Source of the DNA: Sphingobium sp. AP49
Lineage (GTDB): Bacteria; Pseudomonadota; Alphaproteobacteria; Sphingomonadales; Sphingomonadaceae
Direction: 5' to 3'
DNA: 64,000 nucleotides
Assembly: GCF_000281715.2 (NCBI RefSeq)
Contig: NZ_CP124576.1
Span: forward strand, 2,425,501 to 2,489,500
The notes below the pieces were generated by a model that was given only the letters and a program-made list of their open reading frames with translations, was not told the DNA's origin and searched no databases. Of this stretch, positions 8,565 through 17,445 are shown in pieces. A program made the translations under genes and the position numbers. The stretch's first letter is position 1, and every line of letters starts with the position of its first letter.

Positions 8565-9368
8565 ATGTCCGACAATGCCAAAGCAAGCCCCGCCGATATC
8601 ATGCCGATCGCCAATGTGATGGCGCGACTGCGCGATCCCGTGTCCGGTTGCCCCTGGGACATTGAGCAGGATTTCGGCAGCATCGCGCCTTACACGATCG
8701 AGGAAGCCTATGAAGTGGCCGATGCGATCGCGCGCCACGATATGGCCGATCTGCGCGACGAGCTGGGCGATTTGTTGCTTCAAGTCGTCTTCCACAGTCA
8801 TATGGCCGAGCAAACCGGCTATTTCAGCCTTCAGGACGTTATCGACAGCATTACGGCCAAGATGATCCGCCGCCATCCCCATGTTTTTGGTGAAAGCGCG
8901 CGCCGCGAGGACGGTCATGCCCAATGGGAGAGCATCAAGGCCGCCGAGCGGGCCGACAAAGACACCGATCCAAGCGCATTGGCAGGCGTGGCGTTAGCCC
9001 TGCCCGCCCTGTTGCGCGCCGAAAAGATACAAAAGCGCGCCGCGCGTACCGGGTTCGACTGGCCTGACGCGAGCGGCGCGATCGCCAAGGTCAGGGAAGA
9101 ACTGGACGAGGTCATCGCCGCAACGAACCAAACCGAGCGGGAAGAGGAAATTGGCGACCTCCTATTTGCCGTCGTCAACCTCGCCCGTCATCTCAAGGTT
9201 GACCCTGAAGCTGCACTACGTGCCGGGAATGCCAAGTTCGATGGTCGCTTTCGCGCGATGGAGACCATGGCCGGGGATCGCTTCGCATTGCTGCCTCTCG
9301 ACGACAAGGAAGCGCTCTGGCAGCGCGCGAAGCGCGATGAAGGACGGACAGATGAACTGGGCTCTTGA
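8565..9368 (+). CDS. mazG: Nucleoside triphosphate pyrophosphohydrolase MazG
   Basis: MazG hydrolyses NTPs and dNTPs to monophosphates and pyrophosphate, cleaning the nucleotide pool and in E. coli lowering ppGpp. The 267-residue protein has both tandem MazG domains. The first has GCPWDIEQDFGSIAPYTIEE and LRDELGDLLLQVVFHSHMA, carrying the EExxE-12-ExxD type metal ligands; the second has VREELDEVIAA and REEEIGDLLFAVVNLARHLK. HPHVFGE is the typical linker motif. The start is the ATG at 8565 (MSDNAKASPAD); an in-frame ATG 13 codons upstream gives an unrelated hydrophobic extension and is rejected. The gene stands alone after a 518-base structured non-coding stretch. Family assignment is secure. 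Confidence 0.95.
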   Translation: MSDNAKASPADIMPIANVMARLRDPVSGCPWDIEQDFGSIAPYTIEEAYEVADAIARHDMADLRDELGDLLLQVVFHSHMAEQTGYFSLQDVIDSITAKMIRRHPHVFGESARREDGHAQWESIKAAERADKDTDPSALAGVALALPALLRAEKIQKRAARTGFDWPDASGAIAKVREELDEVIAATNQTEREEEIGDLLFAVVNLARHLKVDPEAALRAGNAKFDGRFRAMETMAGDRFALLPLDDKEALWQRAKRDEGRTDELGS

Positions 9369-9427
9369 AGTGCCAGTTTCATTGCCGGAAGTGATGGTTC
9401 TTGTTTCACATCGTTCGGACCCAGCCC

Positions 9428-10768
9428 ATGATTGATCCACTCCCCTCCTCGCTCCCCTGGATCGAACGCCGGTTCGAGATACGCGCCCGCGGATCGGATA
9501 TTCGTACCGAAATCGTCGCTGGCATCACCACCTTTCTCACCATGGCCTATATCGTGCTCGTCAATCCGGCGATCCTGGGCGAAGCGGGCATGCCTCTGGT
9601 CGGGGTCGCTGCTGCGACCTGTTTTGCGGCCGCCTTTGCCAGCATATTGATGGGACTGATGGCCAATGTGCCGCTGGCGCTCGCGCCGGGCATGGGCCTC
9701 AACGCCTATTTCACCTATTCGGTGGTGCTGGGCCTGGGCATTCCCTGGCCCGTGGCGCTAGGCTGCGTCTTCCTGTCGGGCGTGGCCTTTCTACTCCTGA
9801 CACTGGCAGGCATAAGGCAGATGATCCTGGCCGCTGTCCCGCCGCATCTGCTGGCTGCCGTGGCAGGAGGAATTGGTCTTTTCATTGCATTTATCGGCCT
9901 GCGCAACGCTGGCATCGTCGTCAGCAACAGTGCCACCTCTGTCGCCTTGGGCGACGTGCGCGCGCCTTCCGTTCTGCTGACCCTGTTCGGCCTGACGGTC
10001 ATCGCCGCGCTCAGCATTCGCAAGATACGCGGCGCGATCCTGATCGGCATTGTCGCCACCATTCTACTTGGATGGCTCGTCGGCGCACTCAAGTTCACGC
10101 CGGCGCCCTATGACGTCACCGTACTGGGCGGCACGGCGTTTCATCTCGATCTGGGCGCGGTCTTCGCCGGCAGCCATGGCATCGGCATCCTGGAAATCAT
10201 CTTCGTCTTCCTGTTCGTGGACCTGTTCGACAATCTCGGTACGCTGATGGCCGTCACCAAGCGGGCGGGACTGGCCGCTCCCGATGGATCGATCCCCAAA
10301 CTCAATCGCATTCTGGTAGCGGATGCAGCCGCCACGATGGTGGGCGCTGCCGCAGGCACCAGCACCGTCACAAGCTATATCGAGAGTGCCGCCGGGGTCG
10401 CGGCTGGTGGACGGACCGGCTTGACCGCGATCGTCACCGGTATCCTGTTCCTGGCCACGATCTTTGCGGCCCCCTATGCCGGACTGGTGCCGCTTTATGC
10501 CACCGCACCGGCGTTGATCCTGGTCGGCAGCCTGATGATGGCACCGCTGGTCGAGGTCCGTTGGGACGAGCCGTTCGAGGCCGTACCGGCCTTCCTCACC
10601 CTTGCGCTCATCCCCCTCACCTTTTCGATCGCCAACGGCATCGCTTTCGGCATTGTTGCCCATGCGGTGCTCAAGCTGCTGCGCGGCAAGATGAACCGGG
10701 CAGACTGGCTGTTGTTCCTGCTCGCAATCCTGATCGTCATCCGCTTTGCCTGGGTCGCCGCCGCATGA
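9428..10768 (+). CDS. NCS2-type purine permease, AzgA (guanine/hypoxanthine) branch
   Basis: The 446-residue polytopic inner-membrane protein begins IERRFEIRARGSDIRTEIVA and continues GITTFLTMAYIVLVNPAILG, the N-terminus of the AzgA/PbuG group of nucleobase:proton symporters. MANVPLALAPGMGLNAYFTY and later FLFVDLFDNLGTLMAV (with its conserved Asp/Asn) are family hallmarks, as is GTSTVTSYIESAAGVAAGGR. About a dozen hydrophobic helices follow. I chose the ATG at 9428; one nine codons earlier lacks support, and neither has a strong ribosome site. The stop overlaps the start of an exported nucleosidase by four bases (ATGA), so uptake of freed bases is physically coupled to nucleoside cleavage outside the membrane. 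Specificity within purines is inferred. Confidence 0.9.
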   Translation: MIDPLPSSLPWIERRFEIRARGSDIRTEIVAGITTFLTMAYIVLVNPAILGEAGMPLVGVAAATCFAAAFASILMGLMANVPLALAPGMGLNAYFTYSVVLGLGIPWPVALGCVFLSGVAFLLLTLAGIRQMILAAVPPHLLAAVAGGIGLFIAFIGLRNAGIVVSNSATSVALGDVRAPSVLLTLFGLTVIAALSIRKIRGAILIGIVATILLGWLVGALKFTPAPYDVTVLGGTAFHLDLGAVFAGSHGIGILEIIFVFLFVDLFDNLGTLMAVTKRAGLAAPDGSIPKLNRILVADAAATMVGAAAGTSTVTSYIESAAGVAAGGRTGLTAIVTGILFLATIFAAPYAGLVPLYATAPALILVGSLMMAPLVEVRWDEPFEAVPAFLTLALIPLTFSIANGIAFGIVAHAVLKLLRGKMNRADWLLFLLAILIVIRFAWVAAA

Positions 10769-11670
10769 GATTATTCCTTGCCCTGCTTTGCCTGTTTTCG
10801 GCCGCGCCAGTTCTGGCTCAGCGGATCGACGGCCGGCCTCGAACCGCGATCATGACCGCGTTTCCGCCGGAGCATGCCGCTCTTGCGGGGCATGTCGAAC
10901 GGGTCCGTACGGTTCGCGTCAATGGCGTACCGGTGATGTTGGGGACAATGGCCGGCAAACCCGTTCTGCTCGTGGAAAGCGGCGTCAGCATGGTGAATGC
11001 GGCCATGACAACGCAGTGGTTGGTCGATCGCTTCAACGTGAAGCGCATCCTTTTTTCCGGCATTGCGGGCGGGATCGATCCGACGCTGCATATCGGCGAT
11101 GTCGTGGTCGCGGCGGACTGGAGCCAGTATCTGGAAACCACCATGGCGCGGGAGACCGACAAGGGCTATGTGCCGATATTCCGGACGCCTGGCAACGACC
11201 TGCCAAATTTTGGCATGATTTTCCCGCGCGATGTCGAAGTTGGCAATAGGGCGGAAGCGAAAAGCTGGCATCGCGCCTTTACTGCCGATACCGCGCTACT
11301 GGCCATTGCGCGCGATCTTTCCCTGACTGAAAGCCTGGCCCGTTGTGTCGATGTGACGGCCGTCAAATGCCTGCCGCATCAGCCGGCGCTCCATGTCGGA
11401 GGACGCGGGATCAGCGGACCGGCCTTCATGGACAATGCCGCGTATCGCCAATATCTGTTCACGACATTCCAGGCACGGGTTCTCGACATGGAGAGCGCCG
11501 CCGTGGCTCAGGTGGCCTATGCGAACCGCGTTCCGTTTATCGCCTTTCGCAGCCTGTCGGACCTCGCCGGCGGTGATGCCGAAAATAATCAAATGACCAT
11601 CTTCATGACGCTCGCATCCGCCAATTCGGCCCGGGTCGTCCGGGATTTCGTCAGCCGCCTGCCCGATTAA
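10765..11670 (+). CDS. Exported purine nucleosidase/phosphorylase-superfamily protein
   Basis: The 301 residues start with a signal peptide (MRLFLALLCLFSAAPVLAQR, likely cut after LAQ), so it acts in the periplasm. The rest is the PNP/UDP-phosphorylase superfamily fold in its MTA/SAH nucleosidase-like form: ILFSGIAGGIDPTLHIGDVV near the start, DMESAAVAQVAY for ribose and base contact, and FRSLSDLAGG holding the catalytic Asp. Cytoplasmic MTA/SAH nucleosidases are about 230 residues; this one has an extra central segment around FRTPGNDLPNFGMIFPRDVE. It shares ATGA with the upstream AzgA-type permease, which argues for salvage of extracellular nucleosides. Nucleosidase versus phosphorylase cannot be decided here. 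It ends 7 bases from convergent hflX. Confidence 0.85.
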   Translation: MRLFLALLCLFSAAPVLAQRIDGRPRTAIMTAFPPEHAALAGHVERVRTVRVNGVPVMLGTMAGKPVLLVESGVSMVNAAMTTQWLVDRFNVKRILFSGIAGGIDPTLHIGDVVVAADWSQYLETTMARETDKGYVPIFRTPGNDLPNFGMIFPRDVEVGNRAEAKSWHRAFTADTALLAIARDLSLTESLARCVDVTAVKCLPHQPALHVGGRGISGPAFMDNAAYRQYLFTTFQARVLDMESAAVAQVAYANRVPFIAFRSLSDLAGGDAENNQMTIFMTLASANSARVVRDFVSRLPD

Positions 11671-11677
11671 GGATGGA

Positions 11678-13012
11678 TCAGATACGGTCGCGCTTGAGGA
11701 AGCGGGCAAGCGCCGAGTCGGACAAGCGCACCTCGACCCGCATTTCTGCATCGCCAGGGTGACTGGCCAGCACTTCGCCATGTTCATGGAGCCATGCGAG
11801 CCCCGCGCCATCGGCGATTGGCAGACGCAAATTGTGAACCGTCGCACCTTGCGTAAGACGCTCGCTGATCGCGCGTTGCAATCCGTCGACACCATCCCCG
11901 GTCAGAGCGGAGATGATCACGACGTCATCACGGCGCGACGCCGCTTCCCGTGCGAGAGCAACCGCCTCCTGATCGAGCAGATCGAGCTTGTTCCAGGCTT
12001 CGATGATCGGTGGCGGGTCAGAATCGGTATCGGCGCGTTCCAGCGCACCCTCCCCCGCCACGCCCAATTCACTCAGCACGTCGAGCACATCGTCGCGCTG
12101 TGCATCGGTATCGGGATGGGCGATGTCACGGACATGCACGATGATGTCGGCCGACAGCACCTCTTCCAGTGTCGCACGGAATGCGGCGATCAATTGGGTG
12201 GGGAGATCCGATACGAAACCGACCGTGTCCGACAGGATCGCCTTGTCCAGTCCGGGCAGTACGATCTGCCGCATGGTCGGGTCGAGCGTGGCAAAGAGAA
12301 GATCCTCCGCCATCACCTCCGCGCCCGTCAGGCGGTTGAACAAAGTCGATTTTCCGGCATTGGTATAGCCGACCAGCGCAATCACCGGCCATGGTGCGCG
12401 CTGGCGTCGGGCACGATGCAGCCCGCGAGTCTTGGTAACCTGGTCCAGTTCGCGCCGGATCTTGGCCATGCGGTCGCGGATCATCCGCCGATCCGCCTCA
12501 ATCTGGGTTTCCCCCGGGCCACCCAGAAAGCCGAAGCCGCCGCGTTGCCGCTCAAGATGGGTCCAACTGCGCACCAGGCGGCCGGCCTGATAGTCGAGAT
12601 GGGCGAGTTCGACCTGAAGCCGCCCCTCATTGGTCGCCGCACGCTCGCCGAAAATTTCCAGAATCAGGCCGGTACGATCGATGACCTTGGCACCCGTGCC
12701 CTTTTCCAGATTGCTCTGCTGCACCGGGGTCAACGCATTGTCGACGATGACCAGTTCCGCTTCTTCCTGGGTTACCAGCGTCGCAATCTGATCGACCTGG
12801 CCACTACCGAACAGGGTCGCCGGTTTGCGATCGCGCACCCGAAAACTCTGCGCCGAGCGGACGTCTATGCCGATCGCAAGCGCAAGACCGCGCGCCTCCT
12901 CCAACCGCGCATCACTGTCACGGCGGTCGGCATTATGGGTTTCGGCATGAACGACGACGGCGCGCGCGCCGCGCGCCACTTCGTCATCAGAGTCGCGGTT
13001 GAATATGGCCAT
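11678..13012 (-). CDS. hflX: Ribosome-associated GTPase HflX
   Basis: HflX is a GTPase that binds the 50S subunit and splits stalled or heat-damaged ribosomes. The 444 residues show the HflX N-domain, the glycine-rich linker RGGFGFLGGPGETQIEADRR at about 157-176, then the G domain with G1 GYTNAGKST at 215-223, G2/G3 region LFATLDPTMRQI and DTVGFVSDLP, and G4 NKLD. A short C-terminal domain follows. It lies 76 bases downstream of hfq on the same strand, the order seen in many proteobacteria, and is probably transcribed from the ntr-hfq transcript or its own promoter. Nothing unusual is visible in its motifs. Confidence 0.95.
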   Translation of the reverse strand: MAIFNRDSDDEVARGARAVVVHAETHNADRRDSDARLEEARGLALAIGIDVRSAQSFRVRDRKPATLFGSGQVDQIATLVTQEEAELVIVDNALTPVQQSNLEKGTGAKVIDRTGLILEIFGERAATNEGRLQVELAHLDYQAGRLVRSWTHLERQRGGFGFLGGPGETQIEADRRMIRDRMAKIRRELDQVTKTRGLHRARRQRAPWPVIALVGYTNAGKSTLFNRLTGAEVMAEDLLFATLDPTMRQIVLPGLDKAILSDTVGFVSDLPTQLIAAFRATLEEVLSADIIVHVRDIAHPDTDAQRDDVLDVLSELGVAGEGALERADTDSDPPPIIEAWNKLDLLDQEAVALAREAASRRDDVVIISALTGDGVDGLQRAISERLTQGATVHNLRLPIADGAGLAWLHEHGEVLASHPGDAEMRVEVRLSDSALARFLKRDRI

Positions 13013-13088
13013 GGGGGCTTAGAGCATCTAGCCGCGCTCCGGTCCACCCGAACCCGCGGGCGGGATGGACCGGATGCAGCGTGGACGA

Positions 13089-13571
13089 TCAATCGTCCTG
13101 TTCGTTTTCACCGGTCAGGTCGAGCGCATGAAGCGGCTGGACCGTCGAGATGGCGTGCTTGTAGACCAGTTGAACCATGCCATCGCGTTCGAGCAGCATG
13201 CAGAAAAGGTCGAAGGCCGCAATTTCGCCCTGCAACATGACACCGTTCACCAGGAACATGGTCACCGGACTGCCGGACTTTCGCACAGCACTCAGAAAAA
13301 TTTCCTGAAGAAGACGCGCCTTGCCATTGCCATCACTGGCCTTGCGCAGGTCCGTCAAATCCATCGGCTGGGCAGGCATGACCGTTGAAATGGCATGCTT
13401 GTATACGAGTTGCGACTGGCCATCGCGACGCAGCAGCACGGAAAAATTGTCGAACCAGGTGATGATGCCCTGCAGCTTTACACCCTTCACCAGGAACATG
13501 GTCACCGGGGTCTTGGACTTGCGCAGGCTGTTGAGGAAAATATCCTGAAGGTTGTTCACTTTGTCGGCCAT
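13089..13571 (-). CDS. hfq: Tandem two-domain RNA chaperone Hfq
   Basis: Hfq normally has 70-100 residues and forms a hexameric ring that pairs sRNAs with mRNAs. This protein is 160 residues with two complete Sm/Hfq domains. Domain 1 (about 4-68) has [40 protein letters not shown] and [13 protein letters not shown]. Domain 2 (about 86-150) has [40 protein letters not shown] and [13 protein letters not shown]. Both keep the YKH RNA-binding Sm2 motif; domain 2 has diverged more on the loop after FD. The start at 13571 gives the standard alphaproteobacterial MADK N-terminus; the ATG four codons earlier is too close to its AGGA. Three chains could build one six-fold ring (inference). The gene follows ntrX and precedes hflX. 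Confidence 0.95.
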   Translation of the reverse strand: MADKVNNLQDIFLNSLRKSKTPVTMFLVKGVKLQGIITWFDNFSVLLRRDGQSQLVYKHAISTVMPAQPMDLTDLRKASDGNGKARLLQEIFLSAVRKSGSPVTMFLVNGVMLQGEIAAFDLFCMLLERDGMVQLVYKHAISTVQPLHALDLTGENEQDD

Positions 13572-13614
13572 GGTCTTCGCCATTCCTTTATTGGCGGGAC
13601 GTTACCCGCTCTCG

Positions 13615-13632
13615 CACCTCTGGGCGGAGGTG
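13615..13632. promoter_or_regulatory. Short dyad in the ntrX-hfq spacer
   Basis: CACCTC and GAGGTG flank a six-base loop in the 156-base gap between the ntrX stop and the hfq start, about 45 bases ahead of hfq. There is no T run, so it is unlikely to be an intrinsic terminator. It could be an operator or a leader hairpin for hfq. Low information content; listed because the gap otherwise shows nothing. Confidence 0.25.
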
Positions 13633-13727
13633 TCTTGCCTGCTCCCGCTTGTCGGAAGCGTTGCGAACCTACCGCAATTGCGAAGAGGCGTCCATGCCTG
13701 ACGTGGATATCGGTACTTTCCCTAGGC

Positions 13728-15101
13728 TTATCCATCCTTTCCATCGGTGATGCCGAGCAGTTTCAGCTTCCGGTGCAGGGCAGATCGCTCCATTCCGATA
13801 AAGGTGGCCGTACGCGAAATATTGCCGGAAAATCGACGAATCTGGATACGCAGATATTCGCGCTCGAAGCTTTCGCGGGCTTCGCGCAGCGGCGCGCCCA
13901 TGATCGCCGACTGGCCCATGCCGTCACCGCCGCCGCCGCTGGTCAGTTCCGCCGGCAGCATATCCAGTTCGATCCGCCCGATCCGGTCGCCGGGCGCCAG
14001 GATCATCGTCCGTTCGATCACGTTCCGCAGCTGGCGGACGTTGCCCGGCCATTCATTCGCCTGCAACGCCGCCATGGCGTCACTGGCCATCTCGGGCGGC
14101 CCGACCCGGCGGTCGGCAGCGAACCTGGCGAGATAATGCTCCACCAGCGGCGGAATATCGTCGCGTCGTTCCGACAACGGTGGAATGGCCAACGGCACGA
14201 CGTTGAGACGGTAGAACAGATCTTCGCGAAACCGGCGTTCCTCGATTTCCGCAGAGAGGTTGAGCGCGGTTGAGGAGATCACCCGCACATCCACCTTCAC
14301 CTGCCGTTGACCGCCGACGCGGGTGAAGCTTTGATCGGTGAGAACGCGCAGGATCTTCCCCTGCGTAGTGACCGGCATGTCGGCAATCTCGTCCAGATAG
14401 AGCGTGCCGCCATGCGCCTGCTCAAGATAGCCCGGGCGCACCAGTCCGCTCGTGTCTTCCACGCCGAACAATTCTTCCTCGACCCGGTCGGGATCCATCC
14501 GGGCTGCGGCCACGATGATGAACGGGGCATCGGCCCGCCCACTCCAACTGTGCAACATACGCGCAGCGACTTCCTTGCCGACGCCCGCAGGACCGGAAAT
14601 CAACACGCGGCTTCCCGTGCTCGCCACCTTCTTGATGGTGGCACGCACACCGTTAATGGCGGCTGAGGTACCCGTCAGTTCGTCATCCTGCCCGAACCGC
14701 GCCCGCAACGTCTGGTTTTCGCGCCGCAACCGCTCGGTCTCGGTCGCCCGCGCCACCAGATGGAGAAGGCGATCAGCCTCGAACGGCTTTTCGATAAAGT
14801 CGGCCGCCCCCTTGCGAATGGCCGCGACCGCCGTGTCGATATTGCCATGCCCCGATATCATCAGCACCGGGATGGTCGCATCGCGGCGCTTGATTTCCTC
14901 TAGCAGTTCCAGGCCGTCCAGCTTTGACCCCTGAAGCCAGACATCGAGCAGGACCAGGGAGGGGCGCCGCGAATCGAGCGCTTCGATCGCGCTGTCGCTG
15001 TTCGCCGCAGTACGGGTCGAAAAACCTTCATCTTCCAGCACGCCCGCGACCAGATCGCGAATGTCCTCTTCATCGTCGACAATCAGAATATCAAGCGCCA
15101 T
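13728..15101 (-). CDS. ntrX: NtrX response regulator (NtrC-like, GAFTGA absent)
   Basis: NtrX is the partner of the NtrY kinase and in alphaproteobacteria influences nitrogen, redox and cell-envelope genes. The 457 residues show a receiver domain (ILIVDDEED, phospho-acceptor Asp about 53 in LVLLDVW), an AAA+ domain with Walker A GPAGVGKE and Walker B GGTLYLDEIADMP, and a C-terminal Fis-type helix-turn-helix ending GNISRTATFIGMERSALHRK. The sigma-54 contact loop GAFTGA is missing: between ELFGVED and LEQA stands TSGLVRPGY. This is known for NtrX orthologues and suggests it does not remodel sigma-54 holoenzyme in the usual way. The start overlaps the ntrY end by 11 bases, so the two are co-translated. 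Confidence 0.95.
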   Translation of the reverse strand: MALDILIVDDEEDIRDLVAGVLEDEGFSTRTAANSDSAIEALDSRRPSLVLLDVWLQGSKLDGLELLEEIKRRDATIPVLMISGHGNIDTAVAAIRKGAADFIEKPFEADRLLHLVARATETERLRRENQTLRARFGQDDELTGTSAAINGVRATIKKVASTGSRVLISGPAGVGKEVAARMLHSWSGRADAPFIIVAAARMDPDRVEEELFGVEDTSGLVRPGYLEQAHGGTLYLDEIADMPVTTQGKILRVLTDQSFTRVGGQRQVKVDVRVISSTALNLSAEIEERRFREDLFYRLNVVPLAIPPLSERRDDIPPLVEHYLARFAADRRVGPPEMASDAMAALQANEWPGNVRQLRNVIERTMILAPGDRIGRIELDMLPAELTSGGGGDGMGQSAIMGAPLREARESFEREYLRIQIRRFSGNISRTATFIGMERSALHRKLKLLGITDGKDG

Positions 15102-17346
15102 TGGCCGTCACTTTTCCCTTGGGCAAGGCAATCACCTGACCCTCTTCCAATTTTTCAAGAGCCGCGATCGGGAACCGCAAAGTCACCCGCGCGCCGCCGC
15201 CTTCCGCATCATCGAAGCGGATTTCACCCATATGTTCTTCCACGATCTTCTTGACGATGGCCAAGCCCAAACCCGTCCCTTTGGACCGTGTGGTCATATA
15301 GGGTTCAAGAATGCGCTCGCGCTCGGGCGGCAACCCGATACCGTCATCGCGTACCTCGATCACCAGCGTGGTCTGGTCATGGGTCAACCGCATCCGGACA
15401 TGGCCACGCGGACCATTGTCATCCGGCACAGGCTTGGGCTCGATCGCCTCGACCGCATTCTTGACGATGTTCGTCAGAGCCTGGCCCAATTGCCGCCGAT
15501 CGCAGATCAATTCCATATCGTCGGCATCCGAAACAAATTCAAAACGAATATCGGGATGCGCGACTTCGTGCAGGAACAGGGCATGCCGTGCAATATCGCC
15601 CAACGCCTCGCGCCGGAAGACGGGCTTGGGCATGCGTGCAAAAGACGAAAACTCGTCGACAATCCGGCGCAAATCCCCGACCTGCCGCACGATTGTTCCG
15701 GTCAGGCGCGCGAATGTCGGCTTGTCGCTCGTAATCTCCTCGCCATAGCGGCGCTGCAGGCGCTCCGCCGCCAACTGGATCGGCGTCAGCGGATTTTTGA
15801 TCTCGTGCGCGATGCGGCGCGCGACGTCGGACCAGGCGGCCCGGCGCTGATCCGACAGTTGCTGTGTGATGTCATCAAAGGTCAGGATGTGACCGGACGC
15901 GTCTTCCGATACTTTGACCGCCAGTGTGCGCAGGTCGCCCTGCGCGCGGACCTGAACGATGCCGGCATCGTCCGCAGAGGTGACCAGGTCTGCCAGCTCG
16001 GCCGAAATGCTCGATAGCGGATGCCCCACGGGATCATCGCCCTCGCTGACCAGAATGGCCGCCGCCGAGCTGTTGAGCAGTTGGATGACGCCATTGCGGT
16101 CGACCGACAGCACGCCGGCGCTGACGCCCGACAGGATCGCCTCGATGAAGGCCCGTCGCTCGTCGAGCTGGCTGTTAGCCGCAACCAGCGCGCCCGTTTG
16201 GGCCTCCAGTCGCTGGGTCATGCGATTGAAGGCCGATGCCAGCGTACCGATTTCATCCCGGCTCGCAGGACTGGTCACACGCGCGGACAAATCCCCTGCG
16301 GTGATCCTGCGCGCGGCCGTCACCAATTCGTTGACGGGCCGCACCATCCAGTCGGCCACGGCCAGCGCGATATAGACGGCAATGCCCACAAGCAGCAGCG
16401 AGCCGACGAACAGGGCGACGTTAAAGCGCAGCTGGAGTGCGCGGGATTGGGCGGCGAACAGATCATAGTCCGCCAGAACCTTCTGCGCCCGTTCGACATT
16501 ACTGAACGCTGACGAACCCGAATCGCGGGTGGCATAGAGATAGATTTTCGCGCCGGGGTAGAGCAGCGTTACCGCCTCGATCTGGTTCGGCTTTGCCTCC
16601 ACCACCACATTTTCGCCGGCCGCTAGGCGTTCGATCACGCGGGCCGACAGCATCTGGGCCGCTGGTCTGCTGTCCGGATCGACCGTAGCGGCCGTCCGCG
16701 CGACGCCGTCCTTGCCAACTTCGATGATGGCCGACCGGTTCAGTTTGCGGGTGACGACCTGGTAGATATAGCCTTCGGCAAAGCGCGGGCTGGAAACCTT
16801 CGACTGGTTCAGATAGTCGCGCAGATCGCTGGCCATGGTGACGGTTTCGTCCCCCACCTCGCGCAGATTCTGTTCATAATAGCCGCGCGCCAGATCGCTG
16901 GCATTCTGCAGCATGCCTCTGGCGCTGTCGGAAAACCAGAATTGCACGCCATATTGGAACAGGAGCGAAGCAAATATCACCACCAGCAGCATCGGCACGC
17001 TGGCAACGATCGAGAAGATGGCAACCAGGCGGACATGCAGTTGCCCGTCGCTGCCGATCGCAGACAGCGCGGCGCGGCGCTTGGCCACGCGCCGCCCCAG
17101 CAGAACCAGAAGCGCGATGGCCGGCACCAGATTCGCGACCAGCAACAAGGCGACGATCGGCGGGGTCAACAGCGTATAGGACTGCCCCTGCCCCGACAGA
17201 AGATAATAGGTAAGGCCGGCAATGCCGACGAACAGCACCAGCGTCACCGCTTCGATCAGGGCCGCAAGTCGTCCCTTGCGCAGATATGGCCGAACAAATC
17301 TTGCCCAAGCCGGCCCCCGCCGGGGGAGTGTCACTGCGCTAACCAT
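15091..17346 (-). CDS. ntrY: NtrY sensor histidine kinase
   Basis: The 751-residue membrane kinase pairs with NtrX. The first 100 residues hold transmembrane helices (LIEAVTLVLFVGIAGLTYYL, then PPIVALLLVANLVPAIALLV and IFSIVASVPMLLVVIFASLL). A periplasmic domain and a last helix (ALFVGSLLLVGIAVYIALAV) follow. Then come HAMP (VRPVNELVTAARRITAGDLS), PAS (AILSGVSAGVLSVDRNGVIQ), the dimerisation H-box ARRIAHEIKNPLTPIQLAAE and an HATPase with TNIVKNAVEAIE and GTGLGLAIVKKIVEEH. I start it at the ATG at 17346; 18 further codons to an upstream ATG give a cysteine-rich, unhydrophobic prefix and are unlikely. It overlaps ntrX by 11 bases and follows ntrC by about 100 bases. The signal is unknown. Confidence 0.94.
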   Translation of the reverse strand: MVSAVTLPRRGPAWARFVRPYLRKGRLAALIEAVTLVLFVGIAGLTYYLLSGQGQSYTLLTPPIVALLLVANLVPAIALLVLLGRRVAKRRAALSAIGSDGQLHVRLVAIFSIVASVPMLLVVIFASLLFQYGVQFWFSDSARGMLQNASDLARGYYEQNLREVGDETVTMASDLRDYLNQSKVSSPRFAEGYIYQVVTRKLNRSAIIEVGKDGVARTAATVDPDSRPAAQMLSARVIERLAAGENVVVEAKPNQIEAVTLLYPGAKIYLYATRDSGSSAFSNVERAQKVLADYDLFAAQSRALQLRFNVALFVGSLLLVGIAVYIALAVADWMVRPVNELVTAARRITAGDLSARVTSPASRDEIGTLASAFNRMTQRLEAQTGALVAANSQLDERRAFIEAILSGVSAGVLSVDRNGVIQLLNSSAAAILVSEGDDPVGHPLSSISAELADLVTSADDAGIVQVRAQGDLRTLAVKVSEDASGHILTFDDITQQLSDQRRAAWSDVARRIAHEIKNPLTPIQLAAERLQRRYGEEITSDKPTFARLTGTIVRQVGDLRRIVDEFSSFARMPKPVFRREALGDIARHALFLHEVAHPDIRFEFVSDADDMELICDRRQLGQALTNIVKNAVEAIEPKPVPDDNGPRGHVRMRLTHDQTTLVIEVRDDGIGLPPERERILEPYMTTRSKGTGLGLAIVKKIVEEHMGEIRFDDAEGGGARVTLRFPIAALEKLEEGQVIALPKGKVTANGA

Positions 17347-17445
17347 AGTGGCTTTGTTACAACAACCCCGTGCCCGATCAAACACAGTATTTGCGTCCAA
17401 TCATGTCGCTGGTCGACATCACCCGTCGGTTCATCCTGTCGGTGA

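Noticed and set aside
11759..13240. 493-residue plus-strand frame across hflX and hfq
   Set aside because: Antisense to two well-supported genes; composition is that of a GC-rich shadow frame (Arg, Gly, His rich) without motifs.
13572..13583. hfq start four codons upstream (MAKT)
   Set aside because: AGGA abuts that ATG with no spacing, while the next ATG gives the usual MADK N-terminus at workable distance.
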